Counted from the stretch's first letter, positions 6,389-15,734 are shown. The stretch: 34,634 nt of DNA from Clostridia bacterium (GCA_017451485.1 JAFTOG010000017.1:1-34634), one strand, 5' to 3'. Numbers and translations are program-made. Notes: generated from the sequence alone by a model not told the origin.

Positions 6389-7930
6389 TTATTTAGCGTA
6401 GTCAACCACACGGCTTTCCCTGATAAGATTTACCTTAATCTGACCGGGATATTCAAGCTCGGATTCAATCTTCTTTACAATGTCCCTTGCAACAAGAGCC
6501 ATTCTTTCATCATTGATAAGCTCGGGCTTAACCATAATTCTGATCTCACGGCCTGCCTGGATAGCGAAGGTCTTTTCAACCCCGTCAAAGCTGCCTGCAA
6601 TCTCCTCAAGCTTTTCAAGACGCTTGATATAGTTTTCAATGTTTTCCCGTCTTGCACCGGGGCGTGCCGCAGATATTGCATCTGCCGCCTGAACGATAAC
6701 TGCGATAATAGAATGTGCCTCTACATCACCGTGGTGAGCCTCGATAGCGTGGAGAATTTCCTTGCTCTCCTTATACTTCTTAGCCACATCTACGCCGATT
6801 TGCACATGGGAGCCCTCAACCTCTGCTGTGAGTGCCTTACCGATATCGTGGAGAAGACCTGCACGCTTAGCCAATGTAACATCGGCACCAAGCTCTGCTG
6901 CCATAACTCCGGCAAGCTCTGCAACCTCGAGGGAGTGTGTAAGAACATTCTGACCGTAGCTGGTTCTGTATTTAAGTCTGCCAAGGAGCTTAACAAGCTC
7001 AAAGTTAAGACTGTGGATTCCAATTTCAAATGTAGCCTTTTCGCCTGCCTGCTTAATAGAAGCCTCAACCTCTCGTTTAGCCTTTTCCACACAGTCCTCA
7101 ATCCTTGTGGGATGGATACGACCGTCGGAGATAAGCTTTTCAAGGGCAAGCCTTGCCACCTCTCTGCGTACAGGGTCAAAGCCGGATATTGTAATTGCCT
7201 CGGGTGTGTCGTCGATAATAAGCTCAACGCCTGTAAGATTTTCAATAGCTCTTACATTTCGACCCTCACGGCCGATAATTCTACCCTTCATTTCATCGCT
7301 GGGCAATGCAACAACGGATATAGTAGCCTCCGATACGTGATCGGATGCACAACGGGCAATAGCGAGGGAGATAATATTTTTAGCCTTTTTATCTGCCTCC
7401 TCCTTAAACTCAGCCTCAAGCTCAAGGAGCTTTTGTGCCTGCTCGTACTTTACTTCATCCTCTAAGTTTTTAATAAGAAGTGCTCTTGCTTCTTCTATAC
7501 TGTAGCCCGAAATCTTTTCAAGCAATCTGAGCTGCTCGTCACGGGCCTGTGAGATCTTAAGATTTAATTCTTCGGTCTCTTTAATTTTTTTAGAAAGAGC
7601 TTCGTCTTTCTTTTCAATGGCGTCAATCTTTTTGTCGAGATTTTCTTCTCTTGTGTTCAAACGCATTTCCTGTCTGCTAAGCTCGGCTCTGCGTTCCTTT
7701 ACCTCAGCCTCGTGCTCGTTACGGGCTGCAAGTATTTCTTCCTTAGCTTCAAGTATGGATTCCTTACGCTTTGTCTCAGCAGCCTTAATAGCATCCTCAA
7801 GCAAGCGTTTTGCCTGCTCCTCAGCGGAGCCTATCTGCTTCTCGGCAATCTTTTTACGAATGATAATTCCGACAATGATACCAACAATGATACCACCGAC
7901 TGCACCAAGTACCGCACATAATACTTCCAT
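6389..7930 (-). CDS. rny: Ribonuclease Y
   Basis: This 513-residue protein has the full RNase Y architecture: an N-terminal membrane anchor rich in Gly, Val and Ile (residues 3-25), a long coiled coil (about 27-195), a KH domain with GRIIGREG (216-223), and an HD domain with H332, H361-D362 (LLHDIGK), H399-H400 and D417 (QAADAIS). RNase Y is the membrane-bound endonuclease that starts mRNA decay in most Firmicutes. Length is typical of the family. The ATG follows AGAAGGAGGTT. A strong promoter lies at 8062-8090, giving a leader of about 125 bases with a GC-rich hairpin. The gene forms its own unit, closed by the terminator at 6278-6305. Confidence 0.97.
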   Translation of the reverse strand: MEVLCAVLGAVGGIIVGIIVGIIIRKKIAEKQIGSAEEQAKRLLEDAIKAAETKRKESILEAKEEILAARNEHEAEVKERRAELSRQEMRLNTREENLDKKIDAIEKKDEALSKKIKETEELNLKISQARDEQLRLLEKISGYSIEEARALLIKNLEDEVKYEQAQKLLELEAEFKEEADKKAKNIISLAIARCASDHVSEATISVVALPSDEMKGRIIGREGRNVRAIENLTGVELIIDDTPEAITISGFDPVRREVARLALEKLISDGRIHPTRIEDCVEKAKREVEASIKQAGEKATFEIGIHSLNFELVKLLGRLKYRTSYGQNVLTHSLEVAELAGVMAAELGADVTLAKRAGLLHDIGKALTAEVEGSHVQIGVDVAKKYKESKEILHAIEAHHGDVEAHSIIAVIVQAADAISAARPGARRENIENYIKRLEKLEEIAGSFDGVEKTFAIQAGREIRIMVKPELINDERMALVARDIVKKIESELEYPGQIKVNLIRESRVVDYAK

Positions 7931-7976
7931 TTCAACCTCCTTCTTTTTGATTTTCGTATCAAATGCAATAGTCTGT

Positions 7977-7997
7977 GGATAGGGGATACCCCGATCC
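7977..7997 (-). promoter_or_regulatory. Hairpin in the rny leader
   Basis: In the 5' leader of rny, GGAT-C-GGGG and CCCC-T-ATCC pair around a TAT loop, giving eight base pairs and one internal mismatch. It has no T run and lies about 45 bases before the start codon. It may affect mRNA stability or feedback; no known riboswitch is recognised. Confidence 0.4.
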
Positions 7998-8061
7998 GAT
8001 ATTATGTATAAACGCTATATAAGATGTGTTTTCTCAAAAAAGCGCATATGTACACATTATT

Positions 8062-8090
8062 ATTTTATATTATTAGAAGTCCAATGTCAA
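8062..8090 (-). promoter_or_regulatory. Promoter of rny
   Basis: On the minus strand a perfect TTGACA (8085-8090) is followed after 17 bases by TAAAAT (8062-8067). The region from here to the mgsA terminator (8091-8235) has no supportable gene, only a short IR (ATGAGTA/TACTCAT at about 8194-8223). Confidence 0.8.
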
Positions 8091-8235
8091 GAGAAAACGG
8101 CAAAAAAGCCTTAGAAAGAGGTGCTATTAACAATGGATATTGCCGGAATAACGGATAGAAAATATGCAGGTCAAATAATTTAATACATGCATAAATGAGT
8201 ACGTCTGTAAACATACATACTCATATTTTATAATA

Positions 8236-8272
8236 AAAACCGCCGATTTTCGGAGAATTTCGGCGGTTTTTT
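8236..8272 (-). terminator. Terminator of the pth-GH78-mgsA run
   Basis: A perfect 11-bp stem (AAAACCGCCGA / TCGGCGGTTTT) has T runs on both sides. On the minus strand it follows the mgsA stop by 84 bases. It could also stop plus-strand transcripts, though no plus-strand gene is seen before it. The stretch 8273-8355 holds nothing recognisable. Confidence 0.8.
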
Positions 8273-8355
8273 ACTCGACAGTACGCAAATTATGGGGGGA
8301 TTTGCACAGATTAATTATCCTTGTGAGGGAGAAGAAAAGCTTGAATTATGTATTC

Positions 8356-8733
8356 TCAGAATGCAATTCCGTTCTTCAATGCGTCAAGCATAATTTCTGC
8401 ACTCTTATAGTTGGTAGCCAAGGGAATTGACTGAACATCGCAAAGGCGAAGAAGGGCAGAAACATCGGGCTCGTGGGGCTGTGAGGTAAGGGGATCACGG
8501 AGGAAGATAATAAGGTCCAGCTTACCCTCTGCAACCATGGAGCCTATCTGCTGGTCTCCACCGAGAGGACCGCTTTTCATTCTTGTTATCTTTAGTCCTG
8601 TTTCTCCCATTACAAGGGTGCCCGTTGTACCGGTGGCGTAAAGCTCGTGATTTGCCAAAACATCCTGATACTTTATAGCCAGCTTTATCATTGTATCCTT
8701 TTTCTTATCGTGGGCAATAAGTGCTATTTTCAT
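8356..8733 (-). CDS. mgsA: Methylglyoxal synthase
   Basis: The 125-residue protein aligns with E. coli MgsA with a constant offset of 11 at every catalytic position: H8 (IAHD), D60 ([11 protein letters not shown]), D80 (FLRDPLT), H87 and D90 (QPHEPDV), plus the phosphate loop TGTTG (34-38). It converts dihydroxyacetone phosphate to methylglyoxal and phosphate, a bypass of lower glycolysis used when sugar phosphates build up. Length is shorter than E. coli but usual for Clostridia. AAAGGAG precedes the ATG. The gene starts 18 bases after the GH78-like glycosidase gene, so they probably share a transcript, which ends at 8236-8272. Confidence 0.96.
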   Translation of the reverse strand: MKIALIAHDKKKDTMIKLAIKYQDVLANHELYATGTTGTLVMGETGLKITRMKSGPLGGDQQIGSMVAEGKLDLIIFLRDPLTSQPHEPDVSALLRLCDVQSIPLATNYKSAEIMLDALKNGIAF

Positions 8734-8751
8734 TTTTGTCTCCTTTATAGC

Positions 8752-10935
8752 TTATATAGTACATTTTAATGTTGCGTTCTTTTTTGTAATTAATGTTACG
8801 GATCCGTCGGGGAGATAAACCACCTTGTCACAGTCGTTTTCGGAGCTTATCTCAATTGTAAACTCTCCGTCCTGCTTTCTCCAGCTTACATATACATCTC
8901 CCGCAATGGTGGAAACAGTACCCTTAGCATAATCTCTTCCCTTGATGTATGGCTTTACAGAAATAGATTTTTCTGCTACATTTTCCGTACGGACACCGAG
9001 GACCGTTGCACTGAATTCATAGATTGCAATGGAGCCCCATGCATGGCACTCGCTTCTTGTCTCCTCGGGAGTCTCGGGGACGGTGGTGCAGTTGAGCTTA
9101 AGAAGATTTCTGTAGGAGTTCATCATTTCCTCTGTATACTCATAAAGACCGCAGGATTCAAGGGCACGGAAGTAGAAGAATGCAAAGGCATAAGTGCTCT
9201 TTGCCTCAAGAGATTGGGAAAGGGTCATAATTTCCTTAGCCTGATCTCCACGGACAACGCCGGCAAGAACACACCAGGTCTGCATATGCTGTGAGTAGTA
9301 AATGTGGTTTACATCATCGGCAAAGAGCTTTGTTTTCTTATCGTAGAAATACTTTTTGGTGCTCTTTATAAGAAGGTTGGCTGTTTTTGTATATTCTCTT
9401 GCCACATCACGGCGACCGCAGAGCTCATTAAGCTTGGCACCTACCTGGAGGAAGTAAGCCATCATAGGATTGTAAAGACCGATATTGCCCTCATATACTC
9501 CAAGGGGAACACCGCCCTCACAGCCACGTGTCTGGTCATATACCCAGGGCTTAGCCCAGTCAACAAAGTTCCAATATTTGCTCTGACCCACCATGCCGTC
9601 CTCGTCGATAAGGGCAGTAAACCATTCTACCACACCGTCAATAGCACGGAGATGCTTTCTTACAAGGGAAAGGTCACCAAAGCGAATGTAGTGCTGGTAT
9701 ACCATAAAAATAAAGTAGAATTGGAAGGAGGGAATATGCTGATCGTAAACACAGGGATAGCGTGAGGGCATAAGTCCGTTTGCCAGCTGGGCAGAGGCAA
9801 AATCGTCCATCGCCTTTCTTGCCAATGCGTCGTCGTGGCAGAGCTGATAGTTAAATACCATCTGAGTTGAGGTATCCATACAGTATTGGAGCTGCTCGTA
9901 ATAGGGGCAGTCCTCATAGGTCTCGTGCATACATCTTTGGAGTGTGCGTACGCTTATTTCCCAAAGCTTGTTATCGTCATCCCTGCCAAAATCATAATCC
10001 TTACGGACGGGCATAGGATAATTTACCTCGAGGAATCTGTCAAGGGTAAGGGATACATCGCCCTCAAGCACCTTAACGGCCATAAAACGGAAGCAACGGA
10101 ACCAGAAGGGGGAGTATTTCAGCTCACCGTCAACGGTGATTTCATCGGCAAAGAAATCCTCGTAGCCAAGGGAACGGTCACATCTGTCTGCCTTTGTATT
10201 TTTGGGATAGAGCTTACCGAAGCACTCAAAGTATTCTATTCTGATTTTACCCTTGCCCCTCAGGGTGAAGAAGGGGAAGCCGAAGGTGAGATAGGAGGCA
10301 TCGAAAAACTCTCCGTCATAGGAAATTGGAATCTCCTTCATATCAAGCATGGGAATAGGACGCTTTGAAAGGAAGAGATTTGATGTGCCACCCCACCAGA
10401 AGTGGTCATTTTCGTTATTATGTACATCACAGCGTTTTACAGCGTTTTCGTAGACTACGGGGCACTCCTTATATTCCTCAAGGAAGGAGGCAGACCCTGC
10501 GTGAATACCTGATTTCATTGTAAGGCCCTTTTGCTCGCCACAGAGCCAGCTTTCATCAGCCTTGATTACTGTATCACCGCAGACAAGCTCAAAGCAGAGG
10601 GCACAGATACCTGTACGGAGAACACCGTCAGCAGGAATTATACCACCGTCGGAGTCTCTGCCATAGAGCTGAATAACATCAACAAGAATTTCGTTTTCGC
10701 CGACTCTTAAGTGCTTTGTTACATCAACAGTATCAAAGAATACCTGCTCTCTTGTTCCCTTGCAGGGACCAAAGGCACAAAATTCTCCGTTTATGTAAAG
10801 CCTATAACGGGATTGAGCAGAAATTTCCACCACTCCCTCGGCAATTTTGTCGAGAGTAAAGGTCTTTTTAAAGTGATAAAGGCGATTGTGAGATACGCCG
10901 GAGCCCTTAGGGGAAATCCAGATACAGTTTTTCAT
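8752..10935 (-). CDS. GH78-like alpha-L-rhamnosidase family protein, cytoplasmic
   Basis: The 727-residue protein has N-terminal beta domains (about 1-310) and an alpha/alpha six-barrel (about 320-660). The GH78 acid cluster is present with the spacing known from Bacillus RhaB: D342, E347 and D354 in EDCPYYEQLQYCMD, equivalent to D567, E572 and D579. E629 in RSECHAWGS is at the place of the general base. GH78 enzymes release L-rhamnose from glycosides by inversion. The usual CPQRDE is CPYYEQ here, so the substrate could differ. There is no signal peptide, so it would act on imported oligosaccharides. It sits between pth and mgsA; AAGGAG precedes the ATG. No transporter or regulator accompanies it. 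Confidence 0.8.
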   Translation of the reverse strand: MKNCIWISPKGSGVSHNRLYHFKKTFTLDKIAEGVVEISAQSRYRLYINGEFCAFGPCKGTREQVFFDTVDVTKHLRVGENEILVDVIQLYGRDSDGGIIPADGVLRTGICALCFELVCGDTVIKADESWLCGEQKGLTMKSGIHAGSASFLEEYKECPVVYENAVKRCDVHNNENDHFWWGGTSNLFLSKRPIPMLDMKEIPISYDGEFFDASYLTFGFPFFTLRGKGKIRIEYFECFGKLYPKNTKADRCDRSLGYEDFFADEITVDGELKYSPFWFRCFRFMAVKVLEGDVSLTLDRFLEVNYPMPVRKDYDFGRDDDNKLWEISVRTLQRCMHETYEDCPYYEQLQYCMDTSTQMVFNYQLCHDDALARKAMDDFASAQLANGLMPSRYPCVYDQHIPSFQFYFIFMVYQHYIRFGDLSLVRKHLRAIDGVVEWFTALIDEDGMVGQSKYWNFVDWAKPWVYDQTRGCEGGVPLGVYEGNIGLYNPMMAYFLQVGAKLNELCGRRDVAREYTKTANLLIKSTKKYFYDKKTKLFADDVNHIYYSQHMQTWCVLAGVVRGDQAKEIMTLSQSLEAKSTYAFAFFYFRALESCGLYEYTEEMMNSYRNLLKLNCTTVPETPEETRSECHAWGSIAIYEFSATVLGVRTENVAEKSISVKPYIKGRDYAKGTVSTIAGDVYVSWRKQDGEFTIEISSENDCDKVVYLPDGSVTLITKKNATLKCTI

Positions 10936-11010
10936 TTTCGTTTTCTCCTTAAATTATATTCGTAGAATGATGGTTTCTTATTCTGTATAAATATTTCAAA
11001 AATTCCCATG

Positions 11011-11652
11011 CTATTGCTTTCCGTTAAAGCCGTTGTACTTACACATAGCCTCGTCGATTTCGCCCTTTACAAGCAGGGAGGCAATGCCGTAAATCTGCTG
11101 ACAAACAGAGAAGTAGGCAGGCTCATCCTCCTTGGGTATCTTACCAAGCACCCAGTCTGCCAGATCGTATTCGGGGGTGGGCTTCTGTCCCACTCCTATG
11201 CGAACACGGGGGAATGTGTCTGTTTTTAAGTGCTCTATAATGGATTTGAGTCCCTTTTGACCTCCCGCACTACCCGACTTACGGATACGGACTCTGCCTA
11301 TGTTCTGGGCAACATCGTCGGAGATAACTATTATGTTTTCGGGGGGGATCTTATAGAAGGCAGATGCCTCGGCAACTGCCTCTCCCGATGTGTTCATATA
11401 GGTCTGTGGCTTCATCAAAAGGACACGGACACCGTTTATGGTACCCTCCCCACACAGAGCCTTGAATCTTATTCTGTTACAGGAAACGCCCATCTCTCTT
11501 GTGAGATAATCCATTGCAACAAATCCGGCGTTATGCCTTGTGCATACATATTTATCTCCCGGGTTACCAAGACCGCAGATAATATGAGTAATTGGAGAGG
11601 AGGGCTCCTCCTTCCTTTCTATCTTCTTAAATAAGTCGAAAATATTTGCCAT
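11011..11652 (-). CDS. pth: Peptidyl-tRNA hydrolase with N-terminal extension
   Basis: The protein shows the Pth signature: CGLGNPG (residues 26-32), the catalytic histidine in TRH40NAG, KPQTYMN (81-87) and SDD112-113. It frees tRNA from peptidyl-tRNA dropped during translation. From the ATG at 11652, which has GAAAGG seven bases upstream, it has 213 residues, with about 20 extra residues (MANIFDLFKKIERKEEP) before the core; an ATG at 11691 would lengthen this further and has no good ribosome binding site. The usual GGHNGL loop reads GGQKGL (130-135), so the Asn equivalent to N114 of E. coli is Lys. Location next to a glmU-like gene matches the glmU-prs-pth order of Firmicutes with prs missing. 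Confidence 0.93.
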   Translation of the reverse strand: MANIFDLFKKIERKEEPSSPITHIICGLGNPGDKYVCTRHNAGFVAMDYLTREMGVSCNRIRFKALCGEGTINGVRVLLMKPQTYMNTSGEAVAEASAFYKIPPENIIVISDDVAQNIGRVRIRKSGSAGGQKGLKSIIEHLKTDTFPRVRIGVGQKPTPEYDLADWVLGKIPKEDEPAYFSVCQQIYGIASLLVKGEIDEAMCKYNGFNGKQ

Positions 11653-11705
11653 AAAAAACCTTTCAAAAGAAAAATGTCGTAAAAATTCCAATACGGTAGT
11701 TAAAA

Positions 11706-11744
11706 AAGATGATTTTTAGCTGAAAATAAGATAATTTTTAGCTG
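11706..11744 (-). repeat. Two 17-bp direct repeats with 22-bp period before pth
   Basis: On the plus strand AAGATGATTTTTAGCTG (11706-11722) and AAGATAATTTTTAGCTG (11728-11744) differ at one position and are 22 bases apart, two helical turns. They lie in the leader or promoter region of pth (11653-11819). A TTGACA box is present on the minus strand at 11768-11773 but has no -10 box at normal spacing. A 5-bp stem CCGAC/GTCGG lies at 11749-11763. The repeats may bind an activator or other regulator. Confidence 0.5.
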
Positions 11745-11819
11745 TGAGCCGACAGAGAGTCGGAATGTCAAAATAAGGATATACCATATTTGCTCCGCAG
11801 AATGGGGCTGCAATTTGGC

Positions 11820-12977
11820 TCAGCTTTTTGTTTTTCTCCTTGCCCAGCCGTCGTGGTTGGACTGATATTCTCTTGCGATACCAAGGGCACCTGCAGGGAT
11901 ATTGTCGGTAATTGTGGAGCCTGCCGCAGTAAAGGCACCCTGACCTATGCTGACGGGAGCAACAAGAATTGTACCTGCACCGATAAAGGCATCGTCGGAG
12001 ATCTTTACAGCACTGTCCTTGCGTCCGTCAAAATTGGCACAGGAGACATGGCTGCCTATCATTACTCTGGGTCCTGTCTTGCAGTGAGCAATCAAGCAAT
12101 GGGCATTTATTTTGGAAAATGCACCTATTTCAGAACGGCGAAGCTCTGTGTATGCCCCTATTTCAACTCCGTGAAGAGCAGTGGACGCCTCCACATAGGA
12201 GAAGGGTCCTATATTAGCCTCGCTTTCTATGGAGGAGGTATATATCTGGGAAGCATTTACAACACAGCCGGAGCCTAAGGAGGATGCTGATACAACGGTT
12301 GAAGGCCCGAGAATGCAGTGAGCACCTATTTTTGCCCCTGCACAAACCTGTGTATTGGGGAGCAAAACAGTGTCCTTACCGATTACGGTGTTGGGGGAAA
12401 CAACCACAGAGCCGGGATTTTCTATCCTTACGCCCCTTTTACGCAGATTCACGAAAAACTCACATCTGTATCTCTCCACACGGTCAAGGTACATATCATA
12501 GCTGTCGCAGGTGGCTCTTTCACCCTCGCAAAAGCTCTTGTGCTCGCATTTTGCACCACAGGTGCCAATGCTCTGTATAAAATCATAGGGCGAGTTAAGG
12601 GTGAGGTTATCGGTAAGCATTTTTCCTGTTCCGACGGTAGCGTACAGGCTACGCATAGAGCCCACAGTAGCATAACCGAGCTCAGAGTTTACGACAAAGG
12701 ACAATGCCCTTTCAATTTCTGCTGTCGGAGCTAAAAAGGCAAATGGAGTGGCGAAAATTATAATATCGTCCACATCGGCATCAATATCCTGAGATGCCCC
12801 CTCCAGTTTAAAGGCTGAGCCGTGGATAACCTGGCAATCCAGCTTGAGATTAAATGCAGCATCCTCGAATTTTCTGAAGGTGTGCTCATATAAATTTGAA
12901 AAGAATAAAAGCTCCTTGTTAAGGTCGAGATAGGAAACCTCCTCGCCGTGGCAAACCACCACATGAACTTTATACAT
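11820..12977 (-). CDS. GlmU-like protein with degenerate nucleotidyltransferase and LbH domains
   Basis: The 385-residue protein is built like GlmU. Residues 183-370 form a left-handed beta-helix of hexapeptide repeats, including NFDG (315-318), DDAFIGAGTILVAPVSIG and AAGSTITDNIPAGALGIAR, close to the acetyltransferase part of GlmU. Residues 1-160 correspond to the pyrophosphorylase domain but lack the LAGGxGTRM nucleotide loop. In its place is a cysteine cluster, C140-x3-C144-x5-C150-x6-C157, that could hold zinc or an Fe-S centre. It may therefore be an acetyltransferase-only or structural paralogue. The start at 12977 has GGGAGG five bases upstream and fits the promoter at 13041-13070; an in-frame ATG at 13070 would lie upstream of the transcript. 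Context (next to pth) is that of glmU. Confidence 0.75.
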   Translation of the reverse strand: MYKVHVVVCHGEEVSYLDLNKELLFFSNLYEHTFRKFEDAAFNLKLDCQVIHGSAFKLEGASQDIDADVDDIIIFATPFAFLAPTAEIERALSFVVNSELGYATVGSMRSLYATVGTGKMLTDNLTLNSPYDFIQSIGTCGAKCEHKSFCEGERATCDSYDMYLDRVERYRCEFFVNLRKRGVRIENPGSVVVSPNTVIGKDTVLLPNTQVCAGAKIGAHCILGPSTVVSASSLGSGCVVNASQIYTSSIESEANIGPFSYVEASTALHGVEIGAYTELRRSEIGAFSKINAHCLIAHCKTGPRVMIGSHVSCANFDGRKDSAVKISDDAFIGAGTILVAPVSIGQGAFTAAGSTITDNIPAGALGIAREYQSNHDGWARRKTKS

Positions 12978-13040
12978 ATATACCTCCCTGTGTGCGTAAT
13001 CTGCATAGAGTAATATTACAAACGGATAAACACTATGTAT

Positions 13041-13070
13041 AGTATACCATACATCAAGCAGGCTTTTCAA
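13041..13070 (-). promoter_or_regulatory. Promoter of the glmU-like gene
   Basis: On the minus strand TTGAAA (13065-13070) and TATACT (13041-13046) are 18 bases apart, with TGG directly before the -10 box giving an extended -10. The interval 13071-13200 to the divergent gdpP promoter shows nothing else recognisable. Confidence 0.7.
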
Positions 13071-13205
13071 TATAAAAATTTGAAAACTTCAGCCAAGGAA
13101 ACGCAAAAAATGCTGTATACACCGTAAATAAAGACACTCCCCCTGACTTTTTCTCGAAAAGGACAATTTACATACAGACGGACCATGGGTTTTTGTAACT
13201 TTGTG

Positions 13206-13234
13206 TTGCTTTTTTATTAAATATCTGTTATAAT
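13206..13234 (+). promoter_or_regulatory. Promoter of the gdpP-rplI-dnaB operon
   Basis: TTGCTT (13206-13211) and a perfect TATAAT (13229-13234) are separated by 17 bases, with TGT before the -10 box (extended -10). The start codon is 40 bases downstream, after GAGGGGAG. Confidence 0.8.
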
Positions 13235-13273
13235 TATATAAATATTATCACATTATGAGGGGAGAAGATCCTT

Positions 13274-15283
13274 ATGTATAATAAACAGCAAAAAGTTAAA
13301 AAGCTACGCCTCGCTTTTCTCAGGTACGGCTCCTGTGCTCTTATCGGTGGAGGAGGCTTTGCACTTCTGACATTTTTGGTAAAGCAGTACCCCGACAGCT
13401 TTATAGTCCTGTCCATTGCTATCGCCTTGATGACAATGTGTGCCTGTGCTCTTGTCCTTACCCTTTTTGAAAAGAGGAGAAGAAAGGATGAGGCAGGGAA
13501 AATTTCGGGTCCCATGCTTGGTACAATTATGTACGATTCGGTGAATAATGCAAGGGAGCCTGCTTTAATTTGCGACTGCAAAAACAAAATAATATGGTAT
13601 AACCGTTTTTCTCTTGAGGCTGTGGGCGTTTCATCTCTTCTCGGAGCTAAGCTCAGTAGCGTTATAGAGCTGGAGGATACAGGAGACAGCGAGGATAAGA
13701 AATTCCCCACAGAGGCTGTCCTTGACGGTAAAAATTACCTCATTGAGTCAACTAAGATAAGAAGCAACGGAAACATCTATTACTTCCTTAAGTTCAGGGA
13801 TGTGACAGAGATAGTTGACCTTAAGCAGTTTATCACCGATGAGGATAATGCTGTGGCATATATCATCATTGACAACCTTGAGGAGCTTATGCAGTTTGAG
13901 CAGGAGAGCTACCGTGAGAGTGCCTCCAGAGTTGAGGAAATTCTGAGAGAATGGGCACAGAGTGTCAACGGTATTCTCAAGGAATACGAGAGAGACAAGT
14001 ATCTGTTCTTCTTCAAAAACAAGGACCTGCAGAAATTTGTATCTGAAAAATTTGAGATACTTGACAGAGTAAGAGAAATAAGAGTAGGTATGGGTAATAT
14101 TCCTATCACACTGTCCATCGGTGTCGGTAAGGTAAAGGGCTCACTCTCCGATAGGGAAAGAGCTGCCCACTCTGCCCTTGATCTTGCACTCCAGCGTGGT
14201 GGTGACCAGGCTGTTGTCAAGTACGAAAACAAGATAGAGTATTACGGTGGACTTACAAACTCTCTCCAGAAGCGTACAAAGGTGTTTACCCGTGTTGCCT
14301 CTACAGAGATTCTTGCACATATTGCCTCTGCTTCTAATGTCATTATTATGGCACATAAGTATCCCGACTACGACGCCTTCGGTGCCTCTGTCGGTATGGC
14401 AAGACTTGCTATGTACTGTGGGGTGAAGGTTAATATTGTTACGGACTTTAAGAACATCAATATCAAAAAATGTCTCAAGATAATTGGTGACAGTAAGCTC
14501 TATAAGGGTCTTTTTGTAGACTCTGCGTCCGGGCTTGACCTTGTATCCTCGGATACACTCCTTGTACTTGTGGATGTAAATAACCCCTTGATGTTTGAAT
14601 CAAGAGATATTTACGATAATGTATACAATGTGGCTATCATTGACCACCACAGAAAGACCTCGGAATATCCGAGAGAGCCTATATTTGAGCTTGTAGAGCC
14701 CTCAGCATCCAGTGCCAGTGAGCTTGTGTCGGAGATGCTGGACTTTACATTACAGGAATCCCTGCTTGCTCCCGTTGAGGCAAATATGCTCCTTGCGGGA
14801 ATCACCCTTGATACAAGAAACTTTACCAAGGGTGCGGGAACAAAGACCTTTGCGGCAGCTATGTACCTTCGTGATAACGGAGCCTCATATGATGCTATAC
14901 AGGACCTCTTCAAGTCGAATATATCGGAATATAAGCAGGAGGCTCTCTTCGGTCAGAAGATAGAGATATACCGTCACTGTATGGCTATTGCCGTTAACGA
15001 AAGCGGCGTGGACGCAACAGATAAAATACTTGCATCAAGAGTAGCGGACAACCTCTTAATGGTAGATGAGGTTATGGCATCCTTTGCTCTTGTACAGATA
15101 GGAGACAGCGTGCATATTTCTGCCCGTTCAAACGGAACGGTAAATGTACAGCTGATTCTCGAGGCTCTCCAGGGTGGAGGCAGATACGATGCGGCAGGTG
15201 CCGTTGTAAGGAGTGCTATGCACCAGGTACTGCTCCAGCTCAAGGAGGCAATTGATAATTACTTAGATCCGGAGGAAAGATAA
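13274..15283 (+). CDS. gdpP: GdpP-type cyclic-di-AMP phosphodiesterase (DHH/DHHA1)
   Basis: This 669-residue protein has the GdpP layout: two membrane helices (about 17-36 and 43-64), a PAS-like region (85-180), a degenerate GGDEF domain ending in RGGDQAVVK (308-316), and a DHH-DHHA1 module. The DHH metal ligands are H361, D365 and D367 in [13 protein letters not shown]434 (LVDVN) and D457-H458-H459 (IIDHHRK). The C-terminal DHHA1 part carries the glycine-rich [12 protein letters not shown]. GdpP hydrolyses c-di-AMP and so tunes potassium and osmotic balance and cell-wall stress responses. The order gdpP-rplI-dnaB is strongly conserved in Firmicutes and is kept here with a one-base gap to rplI. 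Confidence 0.95.
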   Translation: MYNKQQKVKKLRLAFLRYGSCALIGGGGFALLTFLVKQYPDSFIVLSIAIALMTMCACALVLTLFEKRRRKDEAGKISGPMLGTIMYDSVNNAREPALICDCKNKIIWYNRFSLEAVGVSSLLGAKLSSVIELEDTGDSEDKKFPTEAVLDGKNYLIESTKIRSNGNIYYFLKFRDVTEIVDLKQFITDEDNAVAYIIIDNLEELMQFEQESYRESASRVEEILREWAQSVNGILKEYERDKYLFFFKNKDLQKFVSEKFEILDRVREIRVGMGNIPITLSIGVGKVKGSLSDRERAAHSALDLALQRGGDQAVVKYENKIEYYGGLTNSLQKRTKVFTRVASTEILAHIASASNVIIMAHKYPDYDAFGASVGMARLAMYCGVKVNIVTDFKNINIKKCLKIIGDSKLYKGLFVDSASGLDLVSSDTLLVLVDVNNPLMFESRDIYDNVYNVAIIDHHRKTSEYPREPIFELVEPSASSASELVSEMLDFTLQESLLAPVEANMLLAGITLDTRNFTKGAGTKTFAAAMYLRDNGASYDAIQDLFKSNISEYKQEALFGQKIEIYRHCMAIAVNESGVDATDKILASRVADNLLMVDEVMASFALVQIGDSVHISARSNGTVNVQLILEALQGGGRYDAAGAVVRSAMHQVLLQLKEAIDNYLDPEER

Positions 15284-15284
15284 G

Positions 15285-15734
15285 ATGAAGGTTGTATTAT
15301 TACAGGATGTAAAGGCACAGGGAAAGAAGGACCAGATAATTGAGGTATCCGACGGATACGCAAGAAATTTCCTCTTCCCGAAGAAGCTGGCAGTTCCTGC
15401 AGATTCAAAGGTTATAAACGATATAAAGAGCAAGCAGTCCTCTGCCAAGCACAGAGAAGAGGTAGAAAAGGAAAATGCAAGAGCATTGGCAAAGAAGCTC
15501 AGCGAGACAACAGTAGTGCTCACAGCCGATGCAGGTGCTGACGGCAGATTCTACGGTGCTATTACATCCAAGGATATTGCAGAGGCGTTGAAGGTGCAGA
15601 CGGGAATAGAGGCAGATAAGCGTAAGATCCTTCTTGATGCCCCCATTAAGGCATACGGCACATATAAAATTGAAATCAAGCTCTATGCAGATATCAGCGG
15701 AAAATTCAATGTAAAGGTAACGGAGAAGAAATAA
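15285..15734 (+). CDS. rplI: 50S ribosomal protein L9
   Basis: The 149-residue protein begins with the L9 N-domain ([20 protein letters not shown], then [14 protein letters not shown]), has the long connecting helix (about 40-75), and ends in the C-domain containing [16 protein letters not shown]. It binds 23S rRNA near the L1 stalk base. Length is as expected. GGAGG precedes the ATG, one base after the gdpP stop, and the dnaB ATG follows directly on its stop codon, so translation of the three genes is coupled. Confidence 0.98.
   Translation: MKVVLLQDVKAQGKKDQIIEVSDGYARNFLFPKKLAVPADSKVINDIKSKQSSAKHREEVEKENARALAKKLSETTVVLTADAGADGRFYGAITSKDIAEALKVQTGIEADKRKILLDAPIKAYGTYKIEIKLYADISGKFNVKVTEKK

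Noticed and set aside
6713..7465. 250-residue open frame on the plus strand
   Set aside because: It lies wholly antisense to rny, whose domains and catalytic residues are complete. The frame is Cys- and Leu-rich as expected for an antisense reading and has no ribosome binding site.
8133..8183. 16-codon frame starting ATG GAT ATT GCC between rny and mgsA
   Set aside because: It has only a poorly spaced AGAGGTG upstream and no plus-strand promoter; the downstream hairpin with T run is explained as the mgsA terminator. Too little support for a gene, though a remnant is possible.
13034..13070. Upstream ATG at 13070 for the glmU-like gene
   Set aside because: It overlaps the -35 box of the likely promoter and has no ribosome binding site, whereas the ATG at 12977 has GGGAGG at good spacing.
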